A stretch of DNA of 64,000 nucleotides. It comes from Winogradskyella psychrotolerans RS-3 (GTDB taxonomy: Bacteria > Bacteroidota > Bacteroidia > Flavobacteriales > Flavobacteriaceae). Shown piece by piece: positions 53,536 through 62,731 of this stretch. Position 1 is the first letter of the stretch. Every line of letters starts with the position of its first letter. The position numbers were made by a program, and so were the translations under genes. The notes below the pieces were generated by a model, which had not been told where the DNA came from, ran no database searches, and saw only the letters and a list, made by a program, of their open reading frames with translations. The DNA lies in NCBI RefSeq assembly GCF_000427335.1, contig NZ_ATMR01000081.1, positions 29,906 through 93,905 on the forward strand. Reading direction: 5' to 3'.

Positions 53536-55125
53536 CTATTTCTGATTTACTAAATCCATTAAATCAACATCGTTTCCTAAAAGGATTTCTGTTGGATTGA
53601 TACGTCCTTTCATAGTGTCATTTTCTAATTTTAATACACCTCTTGGGCAAACTGCAGAACAAATACCACAACCGACACAGCTAGAACGCACAATGTTTTC
53701 ACCTTTTTGAGCATAGTGTCTTACATCGATACCCATTTCGCAACTGTTAGAACAGTTACCACAAGAAATACATTGACCACCATTAGTAGTAATTCTAAAT
53801 TTTGAAAACATACGTTGTTGGAATCCAAGAATCGCTGCCATTGGACAACCAAAACGACACCAAGAACGATTTCCTAAAATGGGATAAAATCCAGTTCCAA
53901 TCACTCCAGAAAAAATAGAACCTATGTAAATACCATAAGCAGATCTTAAGGCTCCGGCTTTAATATAAAACAGATGATCGGTTGTGCCTGTATAATGCAT
54001 AATCAGTAAAAGAGCAATCACAATGAAAAATCCTATAGCTCCGTATTTTGCATCTTTTCCTAATTCATGTCTTTTAAATAACATTACTGCCGCGAAAACT
54101 AGAGTTAAAAAACCAATGACTAAGCTTATAAAAACACCTCTAGTTAGCCAAAAATCATTTTTATCGTAACCTAAGTAAGAATAAACCATCGCAGCTGTCA
54201 TTACAATAGAAAACACTAAAACGGTATGGATTAACCAACGTTCTAATTTCCAAGCCGACATCTTTTTAGAGGATAATTGTCTAAAGGAATCACCTGCAGT
54301 TTCTGCTAGTCCGCCACAACCACATACCCAAGAGCAATACCAACGTTTGCCGTATTTATAGGTTAAAATAGGTGTAAACACAAATATGGATAGGACACCA
54401 AATATGAGTAAGGCGATACCAATATTTCCATTAGATAAAAAGCCGTTTACAGACCATTCGTCAAAAATGTAATAATTAAGGGGCCATATACTTTTAAGAT
54501 CGTAGTATGGTAAATCGTTATTCATAACGTACATAAATTCAGGAATCAAGAAGGCAAAACCTAACTGAAAAAACATGACTGAAACGGTACGCAATTGTTG
54601 GTAACGATTATGTCTGTATTTTAATATAAATTTATATCCAAAGGCTAAAATAGCAACGGTATAAAGAGTTCCGTACACAAACCATTGGCTCGCGTTTCTG
54701 CCACTTAATAGGTGACTTAATGGGTCGAATAAACTAATTAAACCTGTGTTTTCAGCACCATCAACACCTAAACCTAAATATTTAGGAAAGAAGTAAAGGA
54801 CGATATAGAATGTGGTTAAAATAACACCAACAATCCAACCCCAAACTCCACGCGAGGAAATAGATTTAAACCAAACTCCATCATTTTTTATACCTTCTAA
54901 TTTAGATAAATAGGCCTCTCTAGAATAGACAACGATACCACCAATTATTAAACCTAATGAAAGCGTTAAAAACACGGCTTTGTTTGGGAAATTAGTATTA
55001 AAAAGTGCTAAGGCTAAAATAAATAACCCAATGACTCCTGCAGAAAGTGCTACTTTTTGTTTGTTTGAAATATCTAAAGCATCTGGTTTTGCCAAAGACA
55101 TACTATGATTTAATTTATTGCTCAT
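53536..55125 (-). CDS. Membrane polyferredoxin (NapH/CcoG-like 4Fe-4S protein)
   Basis: 529 residues with about 10 membrane helices. The loops carry Cys motifs WYCSWVCGCGGLAE and SWCRFGCPMAA, and two classical 4Fe-4S clusters near the end: CISCGNCSNSCEMG and CVGCGICSAVCPRG. It resembles NapH- and RnfH-type electron carriers of the inner membrane. The flavoprotein gene 2 bp upstream is its probable electron partner. The final acceptor is unknown. Confidence 0.88.
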   Translation of the reverse strand: MSNKLNHSMSLAKPDALDISNKQKVALSAGVIGLFILALALFNTNFPNKAVFLTLSLGLIIGGIVVYSREAYLSKLEGIKNDGVWFKSISSRGVWGWIVGVILTTFYIVLYFFPKYLGLGVDGAENTGLISLFDPLSHLLSGRNASQWFVYGTLYTVAILAFGYKFILKYRHNRYQQLRTVSVMFFQLGFAFLIPEFMYVMNNDLPYYDLKSIWPLNYYIFDEWSVNGFLSNGNIGIALLIFGVLSIFVFTPILTYKYGKRWYCSWVCGCGGLAETAGDSFRQLSSKKMSAWKLERWLIHTVLVFSIVMTAAMVYSYLGYDKNDFWLTRGVFISLVIGFLTLVFAAVMLFKRHELGKDAKYGAIGFFIVIALLLIMHYTGTTDHLFYIKAGALRSAYGIYIGSIFSGVIGTGFYPILGNRSWCRFGCPMAAILGFQQRMFSKFRITTNGGQCISCGNCSNSCEMGIDVRHYAQKGENIVRSSCVGCGICSAVCPRGVLKLENDTMKGRINPTEILLGNDVDLMDLVNQK

Positions 55126-55127
55126 TT

Positions 55128-56432
55128 TTATGCAGTTTGTAATTGGTTAGTGTATGCTTGTAAAATTTCATTTTCAAATCTTGAATAAAATTCAGGCTCA
55201 AAATTGGCTTCAGAGAGGTTCTTCATTACGTAATCAACATCCCGTTTTTCGGTAAGCCATTTGTCAAAAACTTCATGGCGCATTCTAATACCGAATGTGT
55301 TAATACCTAAAAATTGATTGGTGTTTTTATCGTAAGCGACAGTTATACATTTCGTATCGTCTTCATGTTTCCAATGAAAATGTTGTTCGTAATCCGGACG
55401 TCCATTTTTTCCAAACACCCAACCATAGGTTTGATATTCGATATCTAAAAATTTAGCCGAATTAAACCAATGACCTGGTTTATACTCCATTTTATTACCA
55501 CAAATGGTTTGCGCTAAAACTTCACCCATCATACGACCAGTGTACCAAACGGCCTCAATTGGTCTTCTGTTTCCAATAGCTTCATGTTGTTCAGCACAAT
55601 CACCAATGGCATATACATCTGGTATGTTGGTTTCTAAAAATCGATTCACTTTAACACCACGACCAATTTCAATACCAGAATCTTTTATAAAATCTATATT
55701 TGGTGTGACTCCAGCAGTTAAACCAACAACGTTACACTCTAATTCTTCACCTGTTTCTTCAATAATTACGGATTTTACATTACCATTTTCGTCTGAGTTA
55801 ATGGCTTTTAGATTTGTAGAAAGTCGTAAATCGATATGATGATTCTTAATGTGTCTGTTAATCATTTCACTTTCACCTTGAGGCAAAACACCATTCCAAA
55901 AGCTGTCTTCTCTAACAAGGAATGTTACTGGTATACTTCGGCTATTCAACATTTCAGCCAATTCAATACCTATTAATCCACCACCAACAATCACGGCACG
56001 TTTACATACATCCTTATTGGGTGCATGTGTTTCAAGCGTTTCCAAATCTTGTTTGTGATACATGCCCATTACACCGTTTAAATCTTGTCCTGGCCAACCA
56101 AATTTATTGGGTTTACTTCCTGTTGCAATAATTAATTTATCGTATTGAAGCGTATCACCTTCGGCAAAATGAAGTGTTTTAGTTTCTGTTTCAACCTGTT
56201 TTACATAGCCTTTTTTGAGTTCAATTCTGTTTTTTTTCCAGAACCAATTTTCGTAAGGTTGTGTATGTTCAAATTTCATATGTCCCATGTAAACGTACAT
56301 TAATGCGGTACGAGAGAAGAAATAATCGGCTTCGACTGAGACGATAGTTATTTTTTTGTCGGATAACTTTCTGATGTGTCTCGCAAGCGTAACTCCAGAA
56401 ATGCCGTTGCCAATAATAACGATGTGTTCCAT
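55128..56432 (-). CDS. NAD(P)/FAD-dependent oxidoreductase
   Basis: 434 residues. HIVIIGNGISGVTLARHIR is the FAD dinucleotide fold, KLIIATGSKPNKFGWPG the ATG motif, CKRAVIVGGGLIGIELAEML the NAD(P) fold, and NIPDVYAIGDCAEQ the second FAD contact. The C-terminal part (~310-434) is specific to this subgroup. It likely passes electrons from NAD(P)H to the adjacent Fe-S membrane protein. Gene spacing of 2 bp supports a two-subunit system. Confidence 0.9.
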   Translation of the reverse strand: MEHIVIIGNGISGVTLARHIRKLSDKKITIVSVEADYFFSRTALMYVYMGHMKFEHTQPYENWFWKKNRIELKKGYVKQVETETKTLHFAEGDTLQYDKLIIATGSKPNKFGWPGQDLNGVMGMYHKQDLETLETHAPNKDVCKRAVIVGGGLIGIELAEMLNSRSIPVTFLVREDSFWNGVLPQGESEMINRHIKNHHIDLRLSTNLKAINSDENGNVKSVIIEETGEELECNVVGLTAGVTPNIDFIKDSGIEIGRGVKVNRFLETNIPDVYAIGDCAEQHEAIGNRRPIEAVWYTGRMMGEVLAQTICGNKMEYKPGHWFNSAKFLDIEYQTYGWVFGKNGRPDYEQHFHWKHEDDTKCITVAYDKNTNQFLGINTFGIRMRHEVFDKWLTEKRDVDYVMKNLSEANFEPEFYSRFENEILQAYTNQLQTA

Positions 56433-56528
56433 ATAATTAGGTTGTTGATATGGACTATAGGTCGAAGCTTTTGTTAAAACCTTAATCTATTAGTCGAATT
56501 TCTTTAAATTTAGGCATAATTTTACAGT

Positions 56529-57536
56529 ATGCGATATATTTTTTATTTCCTTTTAAGCGTCATTTTTATTAGTTGTGCTGCGATTCCACATCAACCTTCT
56601 AAGATTAATGGTGTTAGTTTTGTCGCTTCTAGAGGAGTCGTGGATTCGACACATGTTAAACCCATACTGAACATTAATGCGAATGCTGCTGCTGTAATGC
56701 CTTTTGGTTTTATTGCGGATCTTAATCACCCTGAAATAATTCATAATACCGAACGTCAGTGGTTTGGTGAAACACGATCTGGTGCCGGACAGTATATTGA
56801 GGCACTTCACAAGGAAGGTATTAATGTGATGGTGAAGCCGCAATTATGGATTTCTCATGGTGAATTTACAGGGTTTTTAAAAGCGTCTTCGGAGGCCGAT
56901 TGGCTATTGTTAGAAACGTCGTATACCGACTTTGTTATGGAATATGCTGAATTGGCTGAGGAATTAAATGTGGAAGTATTTTGTATAGGAACCGAGCTTG
57001 AAGAATTTATAAAAAATAGACCAGAGTATTGGCATCAATTAATAAAGGAAATCAGAACGGTCTATACCGGGAATCTAACCTATGCTGCGAATTGGGATGA
57101 ATTTTGGACGACACCTTTTTGGTCGGAATTAGATTATGTTGGTATTGATGCTTATTTTCCAGTGAGTGAAATGCAAACACCAACGATTGAAGATTGTATA
57201 AAAGGTTGGGAAAAACATAAACCGGGTTTAAAGCGTTTTTCTGAAAAATTAGATCGACCGATTCTGTTTACGGAGTTTGGCTATAGAAGCGTCGATTATT
57301 CAGGAAAAGAACCTTGGCGCTACGATCGTTCTATGACTTCTGTAAATCTCGTAGCACAAAACAATGCTACGGAAGCTTTATTTGAAGCCGTATGGCAAGA
57401 AGATTGGTTTGCTGGTGGTTACTTATGGAAATGGTTTATAGATCATCATAAAGTTGGTGGTTTAGAAGACAATCAATTTACTCCACAGAATAAGCCCGTG
57501 GAGCAAATTATAAAGGCACACTACTATAAAAAATAG
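56529..57536 (+). CDS. GH113-like TIM-barrel glycoside hydrolase (lipoprotein)
   Basis: 335 residues. The signal FYFLLSVIFISC ends in a lipobox Cys. The barrel has GVSFVASRGVV at the start, VMVKPQLWIS, CIGTELEEFI (likely acid/base Glu), ELDYVGIDAYFP and ILFTEFGYRS (likely nucleophile Glu), a pattern typical of clan GH-A and closest to GH113 endo-mannanases. The substrate is inferred. It is divergent from the redox pair and close to the glycosyltransferase operon. Confidence 0.85.
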   Translation: MRYIFYFLLSVIFISCAAIPHQPSKINGVSFVASRGVVDSTHVKPILNINANAAAVMPFGFIADLNHPEIIHNTERQWFGETRSGAGQYIEALHKEGINVMVKPQLWISHGEFTGFLKASSEADWLLLETSYTDFVMEYAELAEELNVEVFCIGTELEEFIKNRPEYWHQLIKEIRTVYTGNLTYAANWDEFWTTPFWSELDYVGIDAYFPVSEMQTPTIEDCIKGWEKHKPGLKRFSEKLDRPILFTEFGYRSVDYSGKEPWRYDRSMTSVNLVAQNNATEALFEAVWQEDWFAGGYLWKWFIDHHKVGGLEDNQFTPQNKPVEQIIKAHYYKK

Positions 57537-57556
57537 TGGCTGTGTATTCGTTTTGT

Positions 57557-59086
57557 TTATTCACCTTCGAGAACCTTAAAATCTTTTATGGCTTTATTAG
57601 GTTCAATAATATTATAACCTTTCCAAAACTCAGGATCGTATTGGTTTAATTGCGTAGGAGTAACAAGTGATTTTTCTTTAAAATTTTTAAAATCAGACTC
57701 AGAAATGGCATTGGTTTCAAAGACAATAAGCTCTGTTTTTTCAATATTTCTAACGATAAAATGAATGTCTCCTTTTAGTTCATTTTGTTTGCGTCTGCCT
57801 TTTACATTTTTGTTTTTCTCTACAATTTTTATGGGTCTTTTAATACCAACTTGCTCTCCTAAAGTTTCATCTTTGTATTTAAGAGTATATTTTTCATTAT
57901 CGTTTTTCTGAAAAATAATAGTCCCTTCTTTTAGAAATTTTTTCATTGAAATACCAAGAAGAGAAAACTTACTTAGTGGCTTCACATTTTTATAATCAAC
58001 TCTTACAACCGCAAAGTCTTCAGTGTTCACATACATGGTTCCAGAAAAGTCTTCACTTCGTTTGGGCTTAAATGGAATAACATACACAAACATATCATTG
58101 ATATAAGCATAATCTGCGATTTCAAATTCGTACCGTCTAGATTTATGAATAAAATTGAGGTCATTGTCGTCATCAATAAAATTATCGTTTTCAAAATTAT
58201 GGATCTGCATTTTTCGCCAATGTAAAAAACCGATTTTACGGATCGAATCTTTTTTCTTTTGTTCGGCAAGTAAAGCATCAGTTGCGGTTTCCTCCTTCTC
58301 ATTTGAATCCCCAAATAATGAAGAATCCATTTCTTCTTTTACACTAAACCAACCCGATTTTATTTTAAAATATGAATCGCGTTTTACATATTTTTTAAAG
58401 ATATCATTGAAGCGTTTTTCGTAGTTATCCATATTGATATCCTTAGATTTATCATATAAGTAACAGGCTTTTAAGATGTCCATTTTTTGAGTTGCCTCAG
58501 GATCAATTTCTCCGTAGATTTCTCCTAAAATTTCAGTGTGGTTACTATTGTTTTTAGGCATAATTTGAAGTAGACTATCTATGAATTGTTGGTTAAATTC
58601 TGGTATAGTCGATTTTTCTAAAGTAACATCGTATTTGTCCATTTCAGTATAATAGGATGTTCTGTAAAAGAGTTTGCGTTTGTTATAACTGTAATCATAA
58701 TTAACAGTTAAACCTTCTTTTATTTTATCTAAAATTTCGTCAATAGTATAGTTTTTATTGGTGACTAATACTTCCGATAAATCCACAGATTTTGGTTTTA
58801 AGTAAATAGGGGAGTTGTTGAAGTTAAAAAGCGGAATTCGCTTTTCTTCATAACCCAAACAACTTATCATTAGTGAGTCGGTTTCTACTACAGCACGTTT
58901 TATGGTGATGTTGAATTCGCCATTGTCATTACTGATTACTCCTGTTTTTGAGTTGAACTGAATGGTTGCGAAAGGAATGGGTTTCTCTGTGCTTAGATCT
59001 AAGAGTTTTGAAGTAAATGTTTGCTGTCCGTGTGATGTTACCATAGCAAATAATGCTATAGCAACGATGATTTGATTGATTTTCAT
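57557..59086 (-). CDS. Carboxypeptidase-regulatory-like domain outer-envelope protein
   Basis: 509 residues. A signal peptide (MKINQIIVAIALFAMVTSHG) is followed by a CarboxypepD_reg-like domain (~22-105; FTSKLLDLSTEKPIPFATIQF, GVISNDNGEFNI). The remaining ~400 residues are beta-rich with no catalytic motif seen. Such proteins in Bacteroidota are cell-envelope proteins of unknown role. The closest promoter-like sequence, TATACTTTG on the minus strand near 59115-59123, has one base too many between TA and TTTG. Confidence 0.8.
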   Translation of the reverse strand: MKINQIIVAIALFAMVTSHGQQTFTSKLLDLSTEKPIPFATIQFNSKTGVISNDNGEFNITIKRAVVETDSLMISCLGYEEKRIPLFNFNNSPIYLKPKSVDLSEVLVTNKNYTIDEILDKIKEGLTVNYDYSYNKRKLFYRTSYYTEMDKYDVTLEKSTIPEFNQQFIDSLLQIMPKNNSNHTEILGEIYGEIDPEATQKMDILKACYLYDKSKDINMDNYEKRFNDIFKKYVKRDSYFKIKSGWFSVKEEMDSSLFGDSNEKEETATDALLAEQKKKDSIRKIGFLHWRKMQIHNFENDNFIDDDNDLNFIHKSRRYEFEIADYAYINDMFVYVIPFKPKRSEDFSGTMYVNTEDFAVVRVDYKNVKPLSKFSLLGISMKKFLKEGTIIFQKNDNEKYTLKYKDETLGEQVGIKRPIKIVEKNKNVKGRRKQNELKGDIHFIVRNIEKTELIVFETNAISESDFKNFKEKSLVTPTQLNQYDPEFWKGYNIIEPNKAIKDFKVLEGE

Positions 59087-59232
59087 GATGATGGATTGGT
59101 TGGTTGATTTTCAGCCAAAGTATAAGATTGATATATTTTAGAAAGCCGATTTAATCTTTTGTTAAGTAAGATTTATCTTAAGTTTAACAAGTTTAAGCCT
59201 ATTTAAGGGTGTCTTTATTAGAAATTAAGCTT

Positions 59233-59240
59233 TAGCTTTG
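59233..59240 (+). promoter_or_regulatory. -7 promoter element before the phosphoesterase
   Basis: TAGCTTTG is an exact TAnnTTTG match 16 bp before the ATG at 59257. No clear -33 box at the expected distance. Confidence 0.45.
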
Positions 59241-59256
59241 AAAAAAATGAAGTAAG

Positions 59257-59988
59257 ATGAGAACATTAGCGATTGGGGATATTCATGGTGGATTAAGAGG
59301 TTTAACTCAAATTATAGATAGAGCAAATGTAAACTCAGAGGATTCATTAATTTTTTTAGGAGATTATGTTGATGGCTGGAGTGAATCTGCACAAGTGATT
59401 CAATATTTAATTGAATTGTCTAAAACCAATACCTGTGTTTTTATTAAAGGAAATCATGATGTTTGGTGTGAGCAATGGTTGGCGTCGGGTATTATAAACG
59501 ACGTGTGGTTTGAACATGGAGGCAAGGAAACCATTGAAAGTTATGATGCATTTTCTAAAGACCAAAAATTAATGCATCTCCATTTTTTTGAGGTGATGCC
59601 GTTATATCATTTAGATGCCGAAAATAGATTATTTGTGCATGCAGGCTTTACGTCTATGAAAGGAGTAGAAAGCGAATTACATAAAGAAAATTTCTATTTT
59701 GACCGAACACTTTGGGAAATGGCATTAACAATGGATAAAAATATTGATCAAAGTTCAGTCCTTTATCCAAATCGCCTAAAGCATTATTCTGAAATTTATA
59801 TTGGTCATACACCTACCATTAATTTTAGTGAAGACCAACCGATGAATTGTGGTAATGTATGGAATGTAGATACAGGAGCAACCTTTACAGGTAAATTATC
59901 TGCTATAGATATTGATACAAAAGAAGTTTTTCAGAGTAATAGAGTCATGGGTTTGTATCCTGATGAATTGGGAAGGAATAAGAAATAG
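59257..59988 (+). CDS. Metallophosphoesterase (PP2A-type serine/threonine phosphatase family)
   Basis: 243 residues. The metal motifs are all present: TLAIGDIHGGLRGL, FLGDYVDGW, FIKGNHDVW, LFVHAGFTS and YIGHTPT. These place it in the calcineurin-like superfamily close to diadenosine-tetraphosphate hydrolases and protein phosphatases. The substrate is unknown. Its stop directly touches the convergent stop of the next gene. Confidence 0.9.
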   Translation: MRTLAIGDIHGGLRGLTQIIDRANVNSEDSLIFLGDYVDGWSESAQVIQYLIELSKTNTCVFIKGNHDVWCEQWLASGIINDVWFEHGGKETIESYDAFSKDQKLMHLHFFEVMPLYHLDAENRLFVHAGFTSMKGVESELHKENFYFDRTLWEMALTMDKNIDQSSVLYPNRLKHYSEIYIGHTPTINFSEDQPMNCGNVWNVDTGATFTGKLSAIDIDTKEVFQSNRVMGLYPDELGRNKK

Positions 59989-60831
59989 TTAACAAATATG
60001 CTTTTTGTAATAAGCTAACAATTCCTCAGCTGAAGCACCAAACCATTTCTTGACGTAAATTGTCCAAAAATGATATTGTAGTTTCCAAATACCATGTTTA
60101 CGATAGAGTCTTGCTGAGGTTGTCAATTTTTTATTGATAACCGTAAATTCATTCCGAGCATACAATTCATTAATCAAAACATTGTCTTCGTAGATAATAT
60201 AGTTCTCGTTATAACCACTAATGTCGTTAAATAGTGTTTTTGTAATAAACTGACTTTGGTCGCCACCTCTACTGGCACGCCAAGAAAATTGGGTGAGCCA
60301 ACTAGCTAAACACAGCCACCAATGGTTACTGTCAAACTGCATTCTAAAACAACCTGCTTGGTTCCCTTTTTGGACTTCATTTATAATAAGTTGATCGAAG
60401 TCTTTAGGTGGGAAAGAATCAGCATGAAGAAAGTACAGAATACTTCCGGTTGCATGTTTTGCCCCCAAATTCATTTGTTTTGCTCTTCCTTTTGGCGAAT
60501 TAATCAAAAGAATATTTGATTTATTTTCCAATCCTGAACTTGATTCAGGATCTCTTTTAGCGTTATCTTGTACGTCAGTTCGAGTGAAATCCTTTTTTTG
60601 GAATTTTGTGTCGAGAACATCTGAAAAAGCTTCTCGATACAATTCTTCACTGCGTTCAGAATTACTCGAAGTGACGAAGTCTTTAACAATGCCCAAAGTC
60701 CCATCCGTACTGCCTCCATCAACCACAATAATTTCAGAAATGTTCTTAGGCGACGAATTCTCAATTAAATGCGTTAACAAACGACTAATAGTATCAGCTT
60801 CATTTAAAACAGGAATAATTATACTAATCAT
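59989..60831 (-). CDS. TIGR04283-type glycosyltransferase with an in-frame repeat insertion
   Basis: 280 residues where the family has about 230. The GT2 core is ISIIIPVLNEADTIS, EIIVVDGGSTDGTL, SPKGRAKQMNLGAKHATG and ILYFLHADSFPP. Residues ~53-105 are encoded by dispersed repeats (60517-60675) inserted between the second strand and the INSPKGRA segment; the frame is kept. TIGR04283 proteins occur with the radical-SAM protein ArsS and are labelled arsenosugar-biosynthesis glycosyltransferases. It is the last gene of the minus-strand operon starting beyond 64000. Confidence 0.88.
   Translation of the reverse strand: MISIIIPVLNEADTISRLLTHLIENSSPKNISEIIVVDGGSTDGTLGIVKDFVTSSNSERSEELYREAFSDVLDTKFQKKDFTRTDVQDNAKRDPESSSGLENKSNILLINSPKGRAKQMNLGAKHATGSILYFLHADSFPPKDFDQLIINEVQKGNQAGCFRMQFDSNHWWLCLASWLTQFSWRASRGGDQSQFITKTLFNDISGYNENYIIYEDNVLINELYARNEFTVINKKLTTSARLYRKHGIWKLQYHFWTIYVKKWFGASAEELLAYYKKHIC
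60517..60675. repeat. Composite dispersed repeat inserted in a glycosyltransferase gene
   Basis: Two related units of 44-45 bp (60574-60617 and 60631-60675) face each other across 13 bp; each starts TTCTCGA[T/C]ACAA and ends ACTCGAA[G/C]TGAC when read outward-in. Next to them is a short palindrome, ATCCTGAA-5-TTCAGGAT (60531-60551). The block adds about 53 codons and no stop in the gene's frame. Such units normally lie between genes in flavobacteria. Confidence 0.8.
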
Positions 60832-60863
60832 ATATTACTAACGATAAAATAATGATTGTAGTT

Positions 60864-61724
60864 TTAATCATTTAAATTCCAATTGTAATCGGTGTAGCTT
60901 TTTTTAGTAGATTCTGAAATGGTAATGTCTGAGTATTTATTCAAGAAATCAATTAAACTTCCATTTTGTTCAAAGTCATCTTTAAACCATCTGAATATTT
61001 TTGAAATCTTTATGTTGTCTTTTGAAAGTTCGTTCTTAGACGTATCTGCTAAAAATTCTTTTGTAGCATCGGTTAATTGTTGGTCTAGATTTGAAGCTGT
61101 AAATGCTGTATTCTGAAGTTTAGGACACGATACAGAAGCACAAACAATAGCAAAATGAATTCTAGGTTCATTCATTTTTCTGAGTATTTCATGCTCTATA
61201 TCATTTAAATTTTGCCAAGTATTACCAAATTTCCAAAGACGCTGATCCCAAGGGTCTTTTATATCTTTAATACTTTTTGTTGGGTAATTTCTGAGGATTA
61301 AATCTATGGTCAAAGCGTTGTATGCGTTAATCCAATAAGCGAGTTTATCGTTCTTCGTCCAATCATCATTGGGTTGATGCAATTTTAATAAGTCAATATA
61401 ACGTTGAAATGTTTTTGATTCACTTTTGATGCTTTTATAATTAACATTTCCATTTTCTGAAACATGCTTTTTTAGCAATGCATTAAAAATAGCATGGTCA
61501 AAAGCTTCGGTGTAAATAATCTCTGTAGTTTCTGTAATGCTATCATCACTTATGGTACCGTCTTCCTCTAAGCTTATTTTAGTAAAATTATCTTCTTTTT
61601 TGGGTTCCGCAAAAACAACCTCAGAAGTATTTGTTTCTATAGCTTTATCTTGAGTTGTTTGTTGCAATCCACAACACGATAAAGTAAATATTAAGGTGAC
61701 GATTAAGGCTGATAAATATTTCAT
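60864..61724 (-). CDS. DUF547 lipoprotein
   Basis: 286 residues. The signal LIVTLIFTLSCC has a lipobox Cys. Residues ~90-250 are the DUF547 domain: DKLAYWINAYNALTIDLIL, HFAIVCASVSCPKL and KISKIFRWFKDDF. The fold is thought to resemble papain-like/transglutaminase enzymes, with the conserved Cys in ASVSCP and no known substrate. DUF547 proteins are regular neighbours of ArsS clusters. It is 27 bp downstream of the desaturase gene. Confidence 0.9.
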   Translation of the reverse strand: MKYLSALIVTLIFTLSCCGLQQTTQDKAIETNTSEVVFAEPKKEDNFTKISLEEDGTISDDSITETTEIIYTEAFDHAIFNALLKKHVSENGNVNYKSIKSESKTFQRYIDLLKLHQPNDDWTKNDKLAYWINAYNALTIDLILRNYPTKSIKDIKDPWDQRLWKFGNTWQNLNDIEHEILRKMNEPRIHFAIVCASVSCPKLQNTAFTASNLDQQLTDATKEFLADTSKNELSKDNIKISKIFRWFKDDFEQNGSLIDFLNKYSDITISESTKKSYTDYNWNLND

Positions 61725-61751
61725 GTATGGTGTTTTTAGATGTTAAATATG

Positions 61752-62660
61752 CTATTCTGAACTCTTGATGTCATGCTTTTTTGAAAACGCAGGATACAAT
61801 TCTTGTTTTAAAAAATCTTTAGGAAAATTTTCATCACCTTCAAAACCGAGTTCAATATCTCTACCGTCGTGTGGTATATAATCGGTTTTAAAAATGTAAT
61901 CCCAAATACTTAAAGTCAGTCCAAAGTTGACACCAAACCTTACATCTTTAGGTAATTCTTTAACATGATGCCAAATGTGCATTTTAGGATTATTGAAAAT
62001 GTATTTTAAAATACCATAGTCCCAACCCAAATTAGCATGATTGAGATGACCAATAGCAATACTAAAGAAATAGACGATAGCAACATCTTGTGCATCAAAA
62101 CCGCCAATAATAGCGATAGGAATGTAAAGTATAGATTTATAAACTACAGGTTCCATCCAATGGTAACGTAAGTGTGCGGCAAAGCCCATTTCTTTTACGG
62201 AATGGTGTACTTTGTGGAAATTCCAAAGCCATTCAAAACGGTGTAAAAGCCGATGGGTATTCCATTGTACAAAATCTGAAACAATAAAAAAGATAAATAG
62301 ACCTAACCACTTAGGAAGTTCATCGACATCAAAAAGTTGAAAGCTTGAAACTGACAGCCCAACAACTCCCAAAACATCATTAAATAGTTCTGAAACGGTA
62401 TTCGTTAAGGCAATAAAAACAATAAGATTCAATAAAAAGAAATTGAAAAACATGTAAAACGTATCTAGCCAAAAATCTTTTCGAAATAAGGCCTGCTCTT
62501 TTCTCCATGGAAATGCAATTTCTAAAATCCAAACTAAAACAGAAATAAGGATAAGACCATAAAAAAAGTTGTCCCAATGATTAAGATCAATGAGTTCGTA
62601 TTTGAGGTAATTCCAATATCCGGAATAAGAATTTTTAATGAGGTCTAAGTATTTTTCCAT
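61752..62660 (-). CDS. Sterol desaturase/fatty-acid hydroxylase superfamily membrane protein
   Basis: 302 residues with about five membrane helices. The diiron His clusters are HRLLHRFEWLWNFHKVHHS, GHLNHANLGWD and PKMHIWHHVKELP. These enzymes use oxygen to hydroxylate or desaturate lipids. Here it could act on a lipid part of the cluster product, for example an arsenolipid or a membrane lipid; inferred only from its place. A 27-bp dispersed palindrome separates it from the phosphorylase gene. Confidence 0.9.
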   Translation of the reverse strand: MEKYLDLIKNSYSGYWNYLKYELIDLNHWDNFFYGLILISVLVWILEIAFPWRKEQALFRKDFWLDTFYMFFNFFLLNLIVFIALTNTVSELFNDVLGVVGLSVSSFQLFDVDELPKWLGLFIFFIVSDFVQWNTHRLLHRFEWLWNFHKVHHSVKEMGFAAHLRYHWMEPVVYKSILYIPIAIIGGFDAQDVAIVYFFSIAIGHLNHANLGWDYGILKYIFNNPKMHIWHHVKELPKDVRFGVNFGLTLSIWDYIFKTDYIPHDGRDIELGFEGDENFPKDFLKQELYPAFSKKHDIKSSE

Positions 62661-62697
62661 AGTTGCTTCCTGAGTAGGCAGGAATCTCTTTTGTTAT

Positions 62698-62724
62698 CCT
62701 GCAAGGTTTTTAAAACCTTGTAGG
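62698..62724. repeat. 27-bp dispersed palindrome, copy 3
   Basis: Same element as 16754-16780 and 21114-21140, with CCTGCAAGGTTT facing AAACCTTGTAGG and TTA at the centre. It is followed by a T-rich run in the plus direction and lies 7 bp from the phosphorylase stop codon. Confidence 0.85.
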
Positions 62725-62731
62725 TCTTTTT

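Noticed and set aside
53333..53545. Plus-strand 70-codon frame between the GT operon and the Fe-S gene
   Set aside because: It is very A+T-rich, shows no family features, overlaps the end of the Fe-S protein gene and has no promoter of its own.
60504..60764. Minus-strand 86-codon frame in the glycosyltransferase gene
   Set aside because: It is a second open frame through the inserted repeat block; the block has few stops in any frame, so openness there is not evidence of a gene.
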